DNA of 64,000 nt. It comes from Rhynchosporium graminicola. Its lineage: Eukaryota; Ascomycota; Leotiomycetes; Helotiales; Ploettnerulaceae. The translations under genes and the position numbers were made by a program. This document shows positions 36,177 through 46,944 of the stretch, piece after piece (position 1 is the first letter of the stretch; every line of letters begins with the position of its first letter). The stretch covers positions 459,394-523,393 of the forward strand of contig FJUW01000062.1 in assembly GCA_900074885.1 (NCBI GenBank), written 5' to 3'. Under the pieces are notes generated by a model. The model had not been told where the DNA came from and ran no database searches. It saw only the letters and a list, made by a program, of their open reading frames with translations.

Positions 36177-36600
36177 TCAAGCCTGAGTCTTCTTGACACC
36201 AGTCTCCTTCATATCATCACTGTTGCGCTCACTCTCGATACCGCTACAACGTGATAGCGCACTCTCCTCGAGGAATAAACCCTCGCTGTCAAGATGAGGA
36301 AAGAGGAAGTAGAAGACAAAAGCAACGATGAAACCAATGAGAGAAGGCACTGCTCAACACGAAAACAGAAAAGAAACTTGGACAGCGTTGGCGCTAGTGA
36401 GAGAAATGGCAGCATTAACGCCATTCATGAAGGGGGAGAGAGACGCGACGAAACCCTTCATATTATCTGGAGCACGGGAGGAGGCAAGTCTACAAGCGGT
36501 GACGTTAACGAACACTTGAGAGCAAGCAGTGACTGCGGTTTGGAATTGCGTAGAGCATTCCTTCACAATTCCTCAAGCAGGAATACTTCTTCCTAGTATT
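36177..36600 (-). pseudogene. PTR2/POT-type oligopeptide transporter, C-terminal relic
   Basis: The minus strand reads FVNVTACRLASSRAPDNMKGFV, then SLSPFMNGVNAAISL. This matches the conserved helix region of fungal proton-coupled peptide transporters (..NVTAYELAY.RAP..MKG..). A TGA falls after FLFSC; in the same frame it is followed by PSLIGFIVAFVFYFLFPHLDSE and a polar tail with a natural-looking stop at 36177-36179. A further stop lies upstream. Nothing of the N-terminal two thirds is recognisable, so this is a truncated and broken copy. Confidence 0.65.
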
Positions 36601-37471
36601 GGACAGGCAGAAAGAACTTCTTGGCTTAGATCATCATCATTCTCAGACTGTTACGCAAAGGCCAATAAAGCATTCCACATCCTACAGCACCTCCGAGTCG
36701 TCTTCAACTTTGTCATCTGTAATTTCGCACGAGCAGTGACCTCGTCGGGTACCTTAATGACGAAGGACGACTAGTGGCCTGCCAACGCCATAGGCCCGAG
36801 TTTAGTAGCCTGGGTTGACGTGAATATTCGGAGACAGTCCGCTGCCTTCATCTAAGTAGACCAAGCTTCTATCTAAGTCTCAAAGTCTTCGTATAATTTT
36901 AGACTTTTATCTCGCTCACTTCGCCTCTTTTGTTTGAAGCTGGCAGTTGATCTTACGGAGGAACGACATTACTTCGATTCAGAATCTTCAATCTTATCCA
37001 TGTCACCAAGAAACTGCCGTTCGTGTTTATGTCTTGAAACAATTTCAGGACAGTGAAATCAGACTCTTGGTAACTTCGCGAATCGCGATATAAAATAAAA
37101 AGACATGAACCCGGTCTTTTGATGATATCACAAAGTAATCGAAAGACATTGAACCTGACTCTTAGTGACATCAGGCAGTAATGATTAAACATTTTCACGA
37201 AAGCCACTAGCGAATTACGAAATAAGGATTCCGAGTTATTGTAACGTTACGAGGCATTTACGGGACATCGTCATCAATTTCACAAAGGCAATACGTGCAG
37301 GCCGTTGATCTGGGCTTTTACGAATGTCACGCAACTGCTTCAGGACATTGATTTTGATGTCATTCATTCATTCATTAGTAAAGTCTGCTGGTCCCTAAGT
37401 ATTAAAGCAGTCGGGTATAATGCTTCTTTTCCAAACGCCATATTCAATGTCATGAAAAAAAAATCGCACAA
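36601..37471. other. intergenic region
   Basis: It may hold further decayed transporter sequence, but I see no clear similarity. A short CATT tandem lies near 37357. Confidence 0.4.
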
Positions 37472-39967
37472 TCAATACGCCAGTCCCTCCTTGATGTCGT
37501 AAAGCTGATAGATCCTATCACCCTTCTCATCGATCTGCTTTACAGTAGAGTCGATTTGCTCTCGAAGCGCCTTCCTAGCCCTCTTCCCCATAGCTGGATC
37601 ATGTGCCCTGAAGGCAGCCTCTAGCTCCATCAGAATCTGCTTCAACTTCGCCATCTTCTGCTCCGCTCGATCAATCACCTCGTCCAGTGCCTCCCTTGGA
37701 TCCTGTGCTGGTCGCATTGTCGCATCTGCATCATCCGACGGAATGCGGCGGCGACCCATACTTCTCGTCTCCCTCTTAAAATCTTCCAAGTTCTTGTCCA
37801 TTATTGTGACCTTCTCTGTGAACATATTATCCTGCTGTGTAAGGTTGTTCTTTAGGCTTGTGATTGTGTTGTGTGCCTCCGAGTTGGAAGCACTTAGTGT
37901 TGCGTTCTCCTCCGACAACTGCTGGATCTTTCGCGTAGCCCATCTGCTCTCCTTCACAGTCTTGTGATGCTCAGTTACTACCTCGTGATACTCCTTTGCC
38001 AGCTTCTCGAACTCCTTCCCAACCCGCTTGTTCTCTGCATCGACTTGTTCATTCTCCTCCATAGCCTGCGCATGCTCCTTGACAATGATTTCCTTCTCCT
38101 CCGTCAATGCTTGAATGGTCTGCTGAAGTGTCGCAATTGTTTGTTGGCTTTCTATGTTGATCGCCTCGTGATCTCCAATTTCCTTCTTAAGATTGGTAAT
38201 GTGTCTATTCGCCTGTGAGTTGATATTGTGCACCAAGTCGTAATCGGCGGCCTTCTTCCGTAGCTCCCTGGTATTATTCTCGTAGTTCGCAGCCTTCATC
38301 TGTAGCTCCTTGATAGTGTTCTGTGCTTTCTTGATGATGGTATGTTTCTCCGTGTCCTTCCTCTGTAAATCCCTGATGATGTTCTGTTTCTCCGTGTCCT
38401 TCTTCTGTAACTCCTTGATAATGTTCTGTGTTTCTTTCTCCGCCGCCTTGAGCTCCTTGATCTTGTTCTGGTTCTCCGTTTCCCTCTTCTGTAGCTCATT
38501 GATAATGTTCTGTGTCTCTGTGTCTGCCGCTTCAATCCGCATCTTCTCTGAAAGCAATTGTTCGTTGTCTTTTTGAAATCCTGTAATTGTCTCAAGATGC
38601 GACTTATTGACCATCTCCAGCTCGGCCACCTTATCCTGAAGCATGTCGATCATGTCGTAAATGTTTTCCTCTGTGCAATCCTGTTCGAAACCATCAACTG
38701 GACGTTGTCGGCTGCGGCGTGTCAGGATTTTGCCCTGCTGGGTGAATGGCTTCACAATGATGGCAGGGACTTTCTCGGTTACTGCTGGAGCCGTGATAAC
38801 GAAGGAGGATTGCGTGGGCTGAGCAGTGGATGTGGGCTTGGCGGCCTGGCCGACCTTGGTCGTTGGCTTCGTGGTCATAAGCTGCTTGCCTTGAGCAAGC
38901 TGAACGGCCACAGAGACTTGGGCTGTAGATGATGAAGCAATTCCAGGTCTCGAAGCTTCTTGATCGGTAGATGTGGGCTGTGCAAGTGTAGGAGGTTTGA
39001 TCGAAGATGATGGTTTTCCTACATCGAAGGATGAACTGGCCTGCGATTTCTGACTAGTGCTCGTGAAGATGTCAGAATCGGGGGCCTGAGTGGTCATCTT
39101 CAATGGTGACGATCTGGGAACCATTGGTTGGGAGATATTTGGCTTGGATGGAAATGGTGCCAGAGAGCTGTCCGCGAACGAGGACATCGACATATCTGAG
39201 TCAACCCGTGCCTGAAACTCCTTGGGAAGCGGACTTGGAAGAGGAAGAGTTGAGAAGGTGTCGTTGTCAATATTAATGCTATCTGAGGGGTCGCGGTATG
39301 CATTGATGTTGGTAGTATGACTGGCCTGCGAAACATATGCAGAGCCGGCAGACTTGTGGGATCGTGGTGCAACGTTCTCCTTGTCTTCCTGGCGGCTGAG
39401 TGCCTCCAAGATTGGAGACTGAGGGCGAGGACCTCTTGGGGAACCTCTGAGACGTGCGCCATTGACCCGTGTAGCAAGTGGAGACGCGTCGAGGGATTTT
39501 TGATGGTCGGTGTTGGAAAGGCGAGCACGAGGTTGCTCAATTGACAAGCTGAGCTCCGTATCACCCTGAGTGAAGTCGGGAAAAGCGCGTCCAATCGCAG
39601 AGGTGTTGATCTTGAAATCCTCGGCCTTTCTTGGTTGCCATTGACCATATTTTCTGGCGGTTTCGCGTAGTTGAGGAAGCTTTTGAGAGATAGAGACGTC
39701 GAAGTCCATGCGTTGAGTAGAGACGAGGGCTTCATCTCTCTCGGGGTCGAAGTCAGTGCTTCTGGTAGAGTCTCTGCTGACCGTGCCATGTTGGGAACTG
39801 CCATGCCTGGAGATGGAGGAAGCGACGCTGCCGTGCTTTGAGCCGGTAGACGATGCGAAGGAGCGATCGTGACGATTAATGGAGCAGTTATCGAGTTTAA
39901 TCTTGCGCGCCATATCCGAGATGATGCGCGAGCGACGCTGACGAGAGTCGCGATCGGCGGTCGACAT
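37472..39967 (-). CDS. Ppc89/Cep57-type spindle pole body coiled-coil protein
   Basis: One exon of 831 residues. The N-terminal 400 residues are basic and Ser/Pro-rich, with a conserved-looking stretch near residue 100 (RKYGQWQPRKAEDFKIN). Residues about 430-740 form a long coiled coil, including repeats of about 14 residues built on KELQKKDTEKQNII. The last 90 residues (EALDEVIDRAEQKMAKLKQI, then DPAMGKRARKALREQI and EKGDRIYQLYDIKEGL) match the Cep57 microtubule-binding/Ppc89 centrosome-localisation domain. In fission yeast Ppc89 anchors the septation network at the spindle pole body. Here it would act at the nuclear-envelope microtubule organising centre. The start at 39967 fits the basic N-terminus (MSTADRDSRQRRSR). 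The assignment rests on domain pattern. Confidence 0.72.
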   Translation of the reverse strand: MSTADRDSRQRRSRIISDMARKIKLDNCSINRHDRSFASSTGSKHGSVASSISRHGSSQHGTVSRDSTRSTDFDPERDEALVSTQRMDFDVSISQKLPQLRETARKYGQWQPRKAEDFKINTSAIGRAFPDFTQGDTELSLSIEQPRARLSNTDHQKSLDASPLATRVNGARLRGSPRGPRPQSPILEALSRQEDKENVAPRSHKSAGSAYVSQASHTTNINAYRDPSDSINIDNDTFSTLPLPSPLPKEFQARVDSDMSMSSFADSSLAPFPSKPNISQPMVPRSSPLKMTTQAPDSDIFTSTSQKSQASSSFDVGKPSSSIKPPTLAQPTSTDQEASRPGIASSSTAQVSVAVQLAQGKQLMTTKPTTKVGQAAKPTSTAQPTQSSFVITAPAVTEKVPAIIVKPFTQQGKILTRRSRQRPVDGFEQDCTEENIYDMIDMLQDKVAELEMVNKSHLETITGFQKDNEQLLSEKMRIEAADTETQNIINELQKRETENQNKIKELKAAEKETQNIIKELQKKDTEKQNIIRDLQRKDTEKHTIIKKAQNTIKELQMKAANYENNTRELRKKAADYDLVHNINSQANRHITNLKKEIGDHEAINIESQQTIATLQQTIQALTEEKEIIVKEHAQAMEENEQVDAENKRVGKEFEKLAKEYHEVVTEHHKTVKESRWATRKIQQLSEENATLSASNSEAHNTITSLKNNLTQQDNMFTEKVTIMDKNLEDFKRETRSMGRRRIPSDDADATMRPAQDPREALDEVIDRAEQKMAKLKQILMELEAAFRAHDPAMGKRARKALREQIDSTVKQIDEKGDRIYQLYDIKEGLAY

Positions 39968-40880
39968 TGCGACGCGTCGAGATGTCGATGAGTGAGTGGG
40001 TGACGAGGAATTGAGGTGATTGAATCGAGTGAAAGAAGTGAATTGAGGTGCAATACGCTTTTACGGACAATTGATTGATTGTTGGGTTTGATGGTTGTGG
40101 TTACAAAACAGTAGGGGACTCTGGGGAAAGCGCGTTAGGTTGAGGTAAACAAAGGAAGGCAGGGCGGGAGCCGCAGAGTTTAACAGTGACCTCAGTAGCG
40201 CTACGCTACCCGCATTTAGCAAAAGCGGTCTAGGCCCAATTAAGAACACACTCCGAGCAATGCGCAGCGCTGACTGGTCCTAGAGAGAGTTTGCAGCCAC
40301 TTTCCATACATAACAGGGAAGGTATCTTCAGTGAGGGCATATTTACGGTAAATTGTAAACTCCATGGACGCTGGTCGCATTAAGACCCCTCTTTTGAGGC
40401 TGAACGAGGCTCAAGACGAGATGCACTAGGGAGTTGCTGCCAACCAATGATAAGCGAGAGCGTTGGAAATTCTCTTCAGCCAATCAGACATCATTGTGTC
40501 CACTTGCCCTCACCCAGTGTAAGATAAACAAATAAATTGCTATAACCATTCGGTAGGTGCTCTACAGACCAAGTATCGTGTTCGGAAGTTGGCAACCACG
40601 AAAAGCTCGAGTGTTGGGGTTCAAACTTGCAGTCATAGCGAGCACTGACTCAAAGGAAGCGAGACCAGATTAATCAAGTAACATTCGCCTCAACCGTGGT
40701 AGAACAGGCTAGTATGCTCATTTGCTTTCGGATTAGTTCGCACTTCTCAAGTCAATCTCAGGCCAGGCTTCATTATTAGGTACATCCAGGACGACGGCTT
40801 CAGTCCCTCCTTGCCTCCGCAGATTTCACATTGCCATAGCCCACTGAAAACTCCGCCGGGCCAATATATGAGCCACAAAC
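39968..40880. other. divergent promoter region
   Basis: 913 bases separate two divergent housekeeping-type genes. I see no gene and no single clear regulatory motif. Confidence 0.5.
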
Positions 40881-42659
40881 ATGGCACAAGTTGTGAAGGA
40901 TAGCTTCTTGGATCTAGAGAGGCATCGCCAGCTTCTCGAAGAAAATATCGAAAAGCTTCGAAAGTCACTACTCCACTGGCAGACATGGGAGGCTGAATAC
41001 GAAGGACTCAAGGAAGAGATACTGGCTGCGAAGAGCACTCCAAACCGAGAAGAGCTCCTGGCTATTGGCCGCGACTACGAAGGAGAACTTGTGACGCAGA
41101 AGGAGTTGGAGGAAATCTTGGGTACGAAAGAGTCTCGGACCGCAGGACAGGTGGTGAACGTGTTGGATCGGCGCCTTGATTACGTCGAGCAGAATGTCCG
41201 AACAATGCAGAAACAGCTGGAGACGGCAGAGAGGAAGCTGATGAATGCTAGTATTATCAGCACACCTGAGGTGCGAAATGAAGATGGATTACCTCTTACA
41301 GAGATTATGGAAGAGCTCGACGAGGAGGGGAATGTCATATCCAGTCATTTGTCGACACCAGGCAGTATGAAACCACAACTCTTGGAGGCTTTGGGAAAAG
41401 CAGGCATGAAGGATTTGATACCAGAAAAAGCTGCTAGGTCTGATGATCATAAGCAAGTACAGTTAGAGCCTGAAGAAGATACCCCCAAGCCTGTCAAGAA
41501 GTCCCCAAAACCCACCAAAAAAGGCGTCAAGTTCGCAGAAGATACAAAACCTGGCCCAGAACCCGAGAAGTCTAAGGCGGCCAAGCGTATAGAAGGTATC
41601 ATGAAGATCGCAAAAGAACAAGAGATGCCTGCTTCTGAGGCGCCAATAATTCCCGTCGACGAGGATCCAGAAGACGCTGCTCTGCGCCGAGAAATGCTAC
41701 AATATGGAATGTCTGAGATTGGAGCAGTGGTGGCAGAGCTAGATCTTGAAGAAGGTAGCGACTGGAGCGACGACGAATATGGTGACGCGAGTGACTCTGA
41801 CAATGAAGATACCTTTGGTAGATCAACTGGAAAGCTTGTTGATGATGAGCTCAGGCAGCAAATGATCGAGCTGGAAGAGCGACTAGGTGTCAGAGTAATG
41901 CACAATGTTGGGAAGGATAGTGCAGAATACGATGTTGTTCGGGAGGGTATTGGTCGTATCAGGATCAACGGCAGCGAAGACGTTACTGCTTCAAGAGATT
42001 TACCCGATACCATTCCTCTGCCCGATGACGACCCAAAATCCACTTCCACATCTGCGAAGAAGTCTGTAAGGTTCTCCGAAGAACTGGACATCTCGCCAGC
42101 GCCTTCAGTACCTCCTCCTCAACCCAAGAAGACAGGAACTGTAGCTCCGGTTGGCGATATCGTAGAACGCAAAGCACCAACTACACCAGTCGCTCACGCA
42201 CCGCAGAAGAAGGCATCCCGCTTCAAGACCAGTAGAGCAGCTTCGCCAAATGTCCTCAATGGGCCTCTCTCCTCCGCCAACGTTTCAACTAACACCTCAT
42301 TACCATTACACCCCGCTAAGCCCTCCACTCCAAAGCCCTTCTCAAGCTCCATCCAGTTCAGCCCCGTTGAGGATGCAAGTCGGACCGTACCCACCGGTCC
42401 AGAAGGCCAAATCTTGGCACCTACGATCATCGAGCGCGAAATAGCTCCCAACACGTCTCCAGCTGAACCCGACGAGTTCGACCCACATCTCCTGCATCAA
42501 GAAGTGGCGACGGAATATCATAAGATGCGTAATCGGATGATCCAGAAGCAGGGCGGGTTTATGAAGGAAGATGAGAGTGAGATTGTGCCTTTTGATGAGG
42601 AAGAGGGAGGGCCGAAGAAAGTTAGTAGGTTTAAAGCTGCTAGATTGGGTTTGTCGTAG
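40881..42659 (+). CDS. Bud27/URI1-type unconventional prefoldin, DUF3835
   Basis: An uninterrupted 592-residue frame. Residues 1-120 form a prefoldin-alpha-like coiled coil (LEENIEKLRKSLLHWQTWEAEYEGLKEEI and LDYVEQNVRTMQKQLETAERKL, quoted here as discontinuous landmarks). A long acidic, Lys/Pro-rich linker follows, including GVKFAEDTK and SVRFSEELD repeats. The C-terminus (EYHKMRNRMIQKQGGFM, then DEEEGGPKKVSRFKAARLG) matches DUF3835 of fungal Bud27/URI proteins. Bud27 binds Rpb5 and assists assembly of all three nuclear RNA polymerases and translation. It should act in the cytoplasm with nuclear shuttling. It shares the upstream region with the spindle pole gene in divergent orientation. Confidence 0.82.
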   Translation: MAQVVKDSFLDLERHRQLLEENIEKLRKSLLHWQTWEAEYEGLKEEILAAKSTPNREELLAIGRDYEGELVTQKELEEILGTKESRTAGQVVNVLDRRLDYVEQNVRTMQKQLETAERKLMNASIISTPEVRNEDGLPLTEIMEELDEEGNVISSHLSTPGSMKPQLLEALGKAGMKDLIPEKAARSDDHKQVQLEPEEDTPKPVKKSPKPTKKGVKFAEDTKPGPEPEKSKAAKRIEGIMKIAKEQEMPASEAPIIPVDEDPEDAALRREMLQYGMSEIGAVVAELDLEEGSDWSDDEYGDASDSDNEDTFGRSTGKLVDDELRQQMIELEERLGVRVMHNVGKDSAEYDVVREGIGRIRINGSEDVTASRDLPDTIPLPDDDPKSTSTSAKKSVRFSEELDISPAPSVPPPQPKKTGTVAPVGDIVERKAPTTPVAHAPQKKASRFKTSRAASPNVLNGPLSSANVSTNTSLPLHPAKPSTPKPFSSSIQFSPVEDASRTVPTGPEGQILAPTIIEREIAPNTSPAEPDEFDPHLLHQEVATEYHKMRNRMIQKQGGFMKEDESEIVPFDEEEGGPKKVSRFKAARLGLS

Positions 42660-44077
42660 GATATGAATGATGCCGAAGTACAACAAGCTGTCACACTTTC
42701 CAGTGAGCTTATCGATGAGTCTGGAGAGGGAAGCTCAAATTTGTATCAGTGCCTAAGCTCAGGACCAGGCTAAGTCTGATTGCCATCCTTCTCTACTACA
42801 CATCTCATTTCTGTACGCACGATGGCTCCCTGTGTAAGTTTATGCCTTTCACACAGAATCTTTCTCAACAACCACCCTTCTTCTCAACAGGAATGCACAT
42901 TTTAAAAATCATTCGATGGACAGCAGTAGCCAATTGCTCCTCATCTTCAACTGCGCTCCAAGATCAATCTCATTAGGGCTATCTGATCCCTTGATCCTTC
43001 ATTCGGTGATCTCGAGGACTCGTTTCACCCTTTACATTCATCAACCTTCAGTAGAGACGTGCTGGAATACTTGACTTGCAACCCGGAACGTCTGATTTGT
43101 CAAGTGTTGGTTAAATGTATTTCGTATGTGTGCCATTATATGATATGTTGCATCTTGATTAGCTAGCGTGATGCTCAGAGTGCGGAGATCCAGAAAGGCA
43201 ACCTATGCAACGGAATCATTGTAGTTTCTCATCACTGCTTCATGACATTAGTGTACAACTGGGCTCAAGCAAGTCCCATCTCGTCAAAAAACCAATATCA
43301 TCGCACCACGCCCTAGTATATCATAGCTTATGCTTCCTCCATGTTTACCCAGGCTCTCCACATGCCATACATGCCCCCTCTGTTGTGTCAGCCCGTTGTC
43401 ACATCGCACACAATTCGATACTTCCTCATCAGGGAAGCATCGAGGTTGTTCGATCACCGTGTGAATACAAGGAATGTATGAATACAACAAAAACTTCCAG
43501 GTACTGCAGTCGATACGACTTTAAAACGCTACCATAGTATTATCCTGTAACATTTTGGCGACTTTCACTACGGAATATAGGAGGATAGTTCGTAGAATGA
43601 TACTTTGAAGCTATCTAATTCCTGCCCGAAGAATGCAATCCTGGTAGCAGCGCAACGGATATGACGAGCTATTTTTTTTCCCACATCGATAGCAATGTAG
43701 CATAGCTATGCCGGAATTGAATGACGGTAGCTGACGACTTACGATCTTCTTGATCCATAGAATACCTAACTATTGAGATGCAAAATGATAATTGGCCTTT
43801 CTCGTAGATCTGAACTCATGATTTGGGACCTTGATGCTCCTAGCTTACTCCTGCTTCTATATGTAAGCGGCGAATCTCTCGACCGTCGCCCTACCTGAAG
43901 ATTTCCAAGAATCTATGACTGCTTTGCACTTTTCCTCTGGCGCAGGATCCACTCCATCTCTCTTTCGTTTCACAATTTCGATTGAGGGCCGCTTCTTCTT
44001 CATAGCCTGCTCTTGCATACCATACTGCGAAGCACGCATCGTGCCCGTATAATATCCGTTTCCACATTCTCACATCT
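42660..44077. other. intergenic region between convergent genes
   Basis: About 1.4 kb between the convergent URI-like and transporter genes. No gene is supported; the 43205-43537 frames overlap on both strands and lack features. Confidence 0.5.
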
Positions 44078-45917
44078 TCACATGGAGTCACTGACAAATT
44101 TGCTCCTCGCTCGAATCCTCGGACCGTAAAACACCAACACCCAAGGAACAACAGTCAATAGAGCAGCGATTCCACCCAGCAGACTCGCAGCACCCTGAAA
44201 CGTCAATCCTTTGAACATCTGCACCGTGACTAAGGGAAAGATGCCACCTAGCATATTCCTGCAAAATGATTGAGCGGCGAGCGCGGAGCTGGCATAGCGG
44301 TGATAAGTATCGGCGAGGTAGTTAAAGGTGGCGAGGTAGATAGAGTAGATTCCCATGGTGGCACAACCAATACCCATGGTAGGCACGATCCATGGGATGG
44401 AGGAGAAATGTGACCAGCCGAACCAGAATAGCCCAATTGGGAGCAGAGCAGATTCGATGCAGGCGAAGTAGAGGCGGCCTTCAGGGGAGGACAGGTCGAT
44501 GACTCGTCTGATTCGACTGGGATGCTCGATGTTCTTACCGCTCGAAACGAGATATTGTGCTAGGATACGATCCTGATAGATTGATATGATGGTAGCGAGG
44601 ATCGCACCAATACACATTGCGGCAAAGACTGCGTCTGATTGTTGGGTATTGAAGCCATGAGAAGTTCCGAAAACAAGAGGGATGGACCCGAACGTCAGAT
44701 AGAGCACTGCCCATGCAAATGCCACCCAAAGCGAGAAGAAGAACACGACGGGCTCAGTGAGTAGGAGGTGGAACGGGCGGTAGACTGAGATTCCTATCAT
44801 TTTGGCAATGGATTCTCGCTCTTCGTCAGACTTGACTTTCCATCTTAGGCGTTGACTTTCAGTCTTCTCGGAGCCGGTGGTCATTTCGAAACCGATGTAG
44901 CCAGCTGCCTCTCTTTCTTCGTACCACTTATTGAGACACACGGCCTTGCGGCTCAGTATGATGCTACCTCGAGTCTCTTTGAAGAAGAGTGTTACTGCTG
45001 TGATCAAACAACCACATGTGATGACTTGAACCCAGAACACCCACTAGTGGATGTCAGCTCGTTTTCTTTCGAACGACTTGGAATTGAAAGCATGTTGGTG
45101 TTTCGACCAGTGGGAATGGCGAACCTACTCTCCAAGAAGTATTTTGAGCCACAAATCCAGAAACCAACGGTCCCAGGCCAGTTCCGAACAACGCAGCACC
45201 TGAGAATAGCGCCATGGGCGTATTTCTTCCTTCCGCATGATAGAGATCACTAACCACACCTCCAACCATAGTCGAAAAAACCGAAGACCCAGCACCAACC
45301 CAGAACCGAGCGACTAGCATACCAGTATACGTCGGCGTGACCGCGCAGCAAATCTGACAGATCAGGTACACGATACCAGCACCGACGAAAACAGGATAAC
45401 GACCATTGATCTCTGAGAAAGGCGCCAGGACCATAGGAGCTATAGCGAATCCAGTACAGAATGTGGTAATTCCAACCACGACAGCGACTTCACTGACGTT
45501 CCATTCAGCAGCCATCTGACGGGATGCTGGTGCATAAGATCCAGCTGTATAGGCTGTGATAGCTGTAGCTACACATGATAGCCATATCATGAAATTCTTC
45601 CTGGAATTTGGCCAATCGAACGGAGATGTATATTTGACGAGGTCTGGCTGAGGAGGCGCTGCCTGACCAGCTGCGGAGAAGCCATTTGATGGTAAAGGAA
45701 GCACAGTATCGCAAGTAAGATAATGATAGATAATTGGTGAATCTTTGTCCAGAACATTCGGAGTTGGATCCTTCGTAATAGAGGCCGATGACGAGTCTTT
45801 GGTATAATTCCTGTTTTTCAACTCGTCGCTGTCTTCCTTGTTTCCGAAAATAGTTGTGTTCCGACCATTTCGCCCTAAGTCGTCATCGGACAGGAGATCA
45901 ATCTCGGGAGCAGCCAT
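44078..45917 (-). CDS. MFS transporter, DHA1 drug/polyamine-type
   Basis: Two exons, 45917-45129 and 45043-44078, are joined through an 85-base intron (GTAGGT donor, ACTAG acceptor) in phase, giving 584 residues. A polar N-terminal tail of about 115 residues precedes the first span (MIWLSCVATAITAYTAGSYA). LAPFSEINGRYPVF is the loop 2-3 motif of the family, and ARFWVGAGSS a helix-4 region. Exon 1 holds six spans; exon 2 starts WVFWVQVITC and holds the rest, with a central polar loop, to a 12-span topology. Family members export drugs, fungicides or polyamines at the plasma membrane by proton antiport. Substrate is not readable. No biosynthetic neighbours are visible. Confidence 0.88.
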
Positions 45918-46460
45918 TGTCCTCTACCCTCATGAATATACCGAGAAGAGGAAAACAATCAATCGATTACAGAAACCGCGAAACATTGAAAAGGAGTCAG
46001 AGAGAGATATCTTGGCAATGGAAATAAATACTTCCAGAACTGGATCTCGAAGTCGCACTGGGGACCTTGCCCCGTTCTTAACTCGGAAAACATCCCGACT
46101 AGGACTCTGTGGATTAAAGTGGCGGATCATAGTCTGGGCTGGCTGCTCGTTCATTGGGTCTTTAAGAGCTGAAGTTCCGGATACTAAGTATGTGCCGTGT
46201 AGTAGAGGTGGGGTTTTCTTTATTCCCAGCTCGAGATTTATCCCCGAAGTCCAGTCTTATTAGGTCAGCAAGCAATAACCGGACTGGGGATGGAAGTAAC
46301 AAAAGTGAAGTAATAGAATAGCCAACGATAAGTAGGCAACACAAGATGTCATCTCATTATCAAGCTTCAGAGATCCGTGTTACATAAACAATGGGCCGTG
46401 GCAGAGAAGCCGGTTAAGAATGTATAAAATGAGTAGAGTACACTAAATCAGAGTTTCTGT
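45918..46460. other. intergenic region
   Basis: Upstream region of the transporter. No gene is seen. Confidence 0.5.
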
Positions 46461-46944
46461 CCTCGTTTCTTTCTCACGACGCTTCAACACTTGCTCGGTC
46501 TTAACTTCGATGCGGACTTTGGAGCTTCTAATCTTGATTTCTCAGGCCTTCCGGCATCAGAGCTCGTTCGGGATATCGGTAGCTGGGACTTTGTTGGTTG
46601 TTTCACTTTCAAGGTCACTGCAACTTGGCGTCAAAGTCAGGTTGGTATCAAGTGACATTACTTGTCGTCAATCTTGAAGTCATTACACTTTCTCATAACT
46701 TAGATCAATCTTGAACCTACTGTACCTTAATAAGTATGTTGAGTTTAACTTTTAAGGTTTTTGAAATGCCTTCACTCGTCCCGAATCCCCCTATCTAGTC
46801 TTTCGAGTTTATAGCCATACCCCATATCCTTTTCACAGCGAATCCGAGTCTGACAAGGATATGTGGATTGAGTATGCAATGTCCAAGTTAGCAAACATGT
46901 ATCGCGAAGGGGACTTTAATGGAAATATAATTGGGGCTTTGTAG
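46461..46944 (+). CDS. unrecognised two-part coding-like segment
   Basis: One frame reads GLNFDADFGASNLDFSGLP and ELVRDIGSWDFVGCF up to about 46640 at a possible GTTGGT donor. From about 46790 another frame reads YLVFRVYSHTPYPF and DMWIEYAMSKLANMYREGDF and stops at 46942-46944. Both have coding-like composition and could be two exons of one gene with a 5' end I cannot find. No family is recognised, and it may be a remnant. Confidence 0.3.

Noticed and set aside
39100..40053. 317-residue minus-strand frame over the 5' part of the spindle pole gene
   Set aside because: It is the alternative frame of a GC-rich coding region and has Arg/Ser/His-rich shadow composition without domains.
41447..42091. 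214-residue Ser-rich minus-strand frame opposite the URI-like gene
   Set aside because: It is antisense of the acidic linker (Glu/Asp codons read as Ser/Leu), a known artefact.
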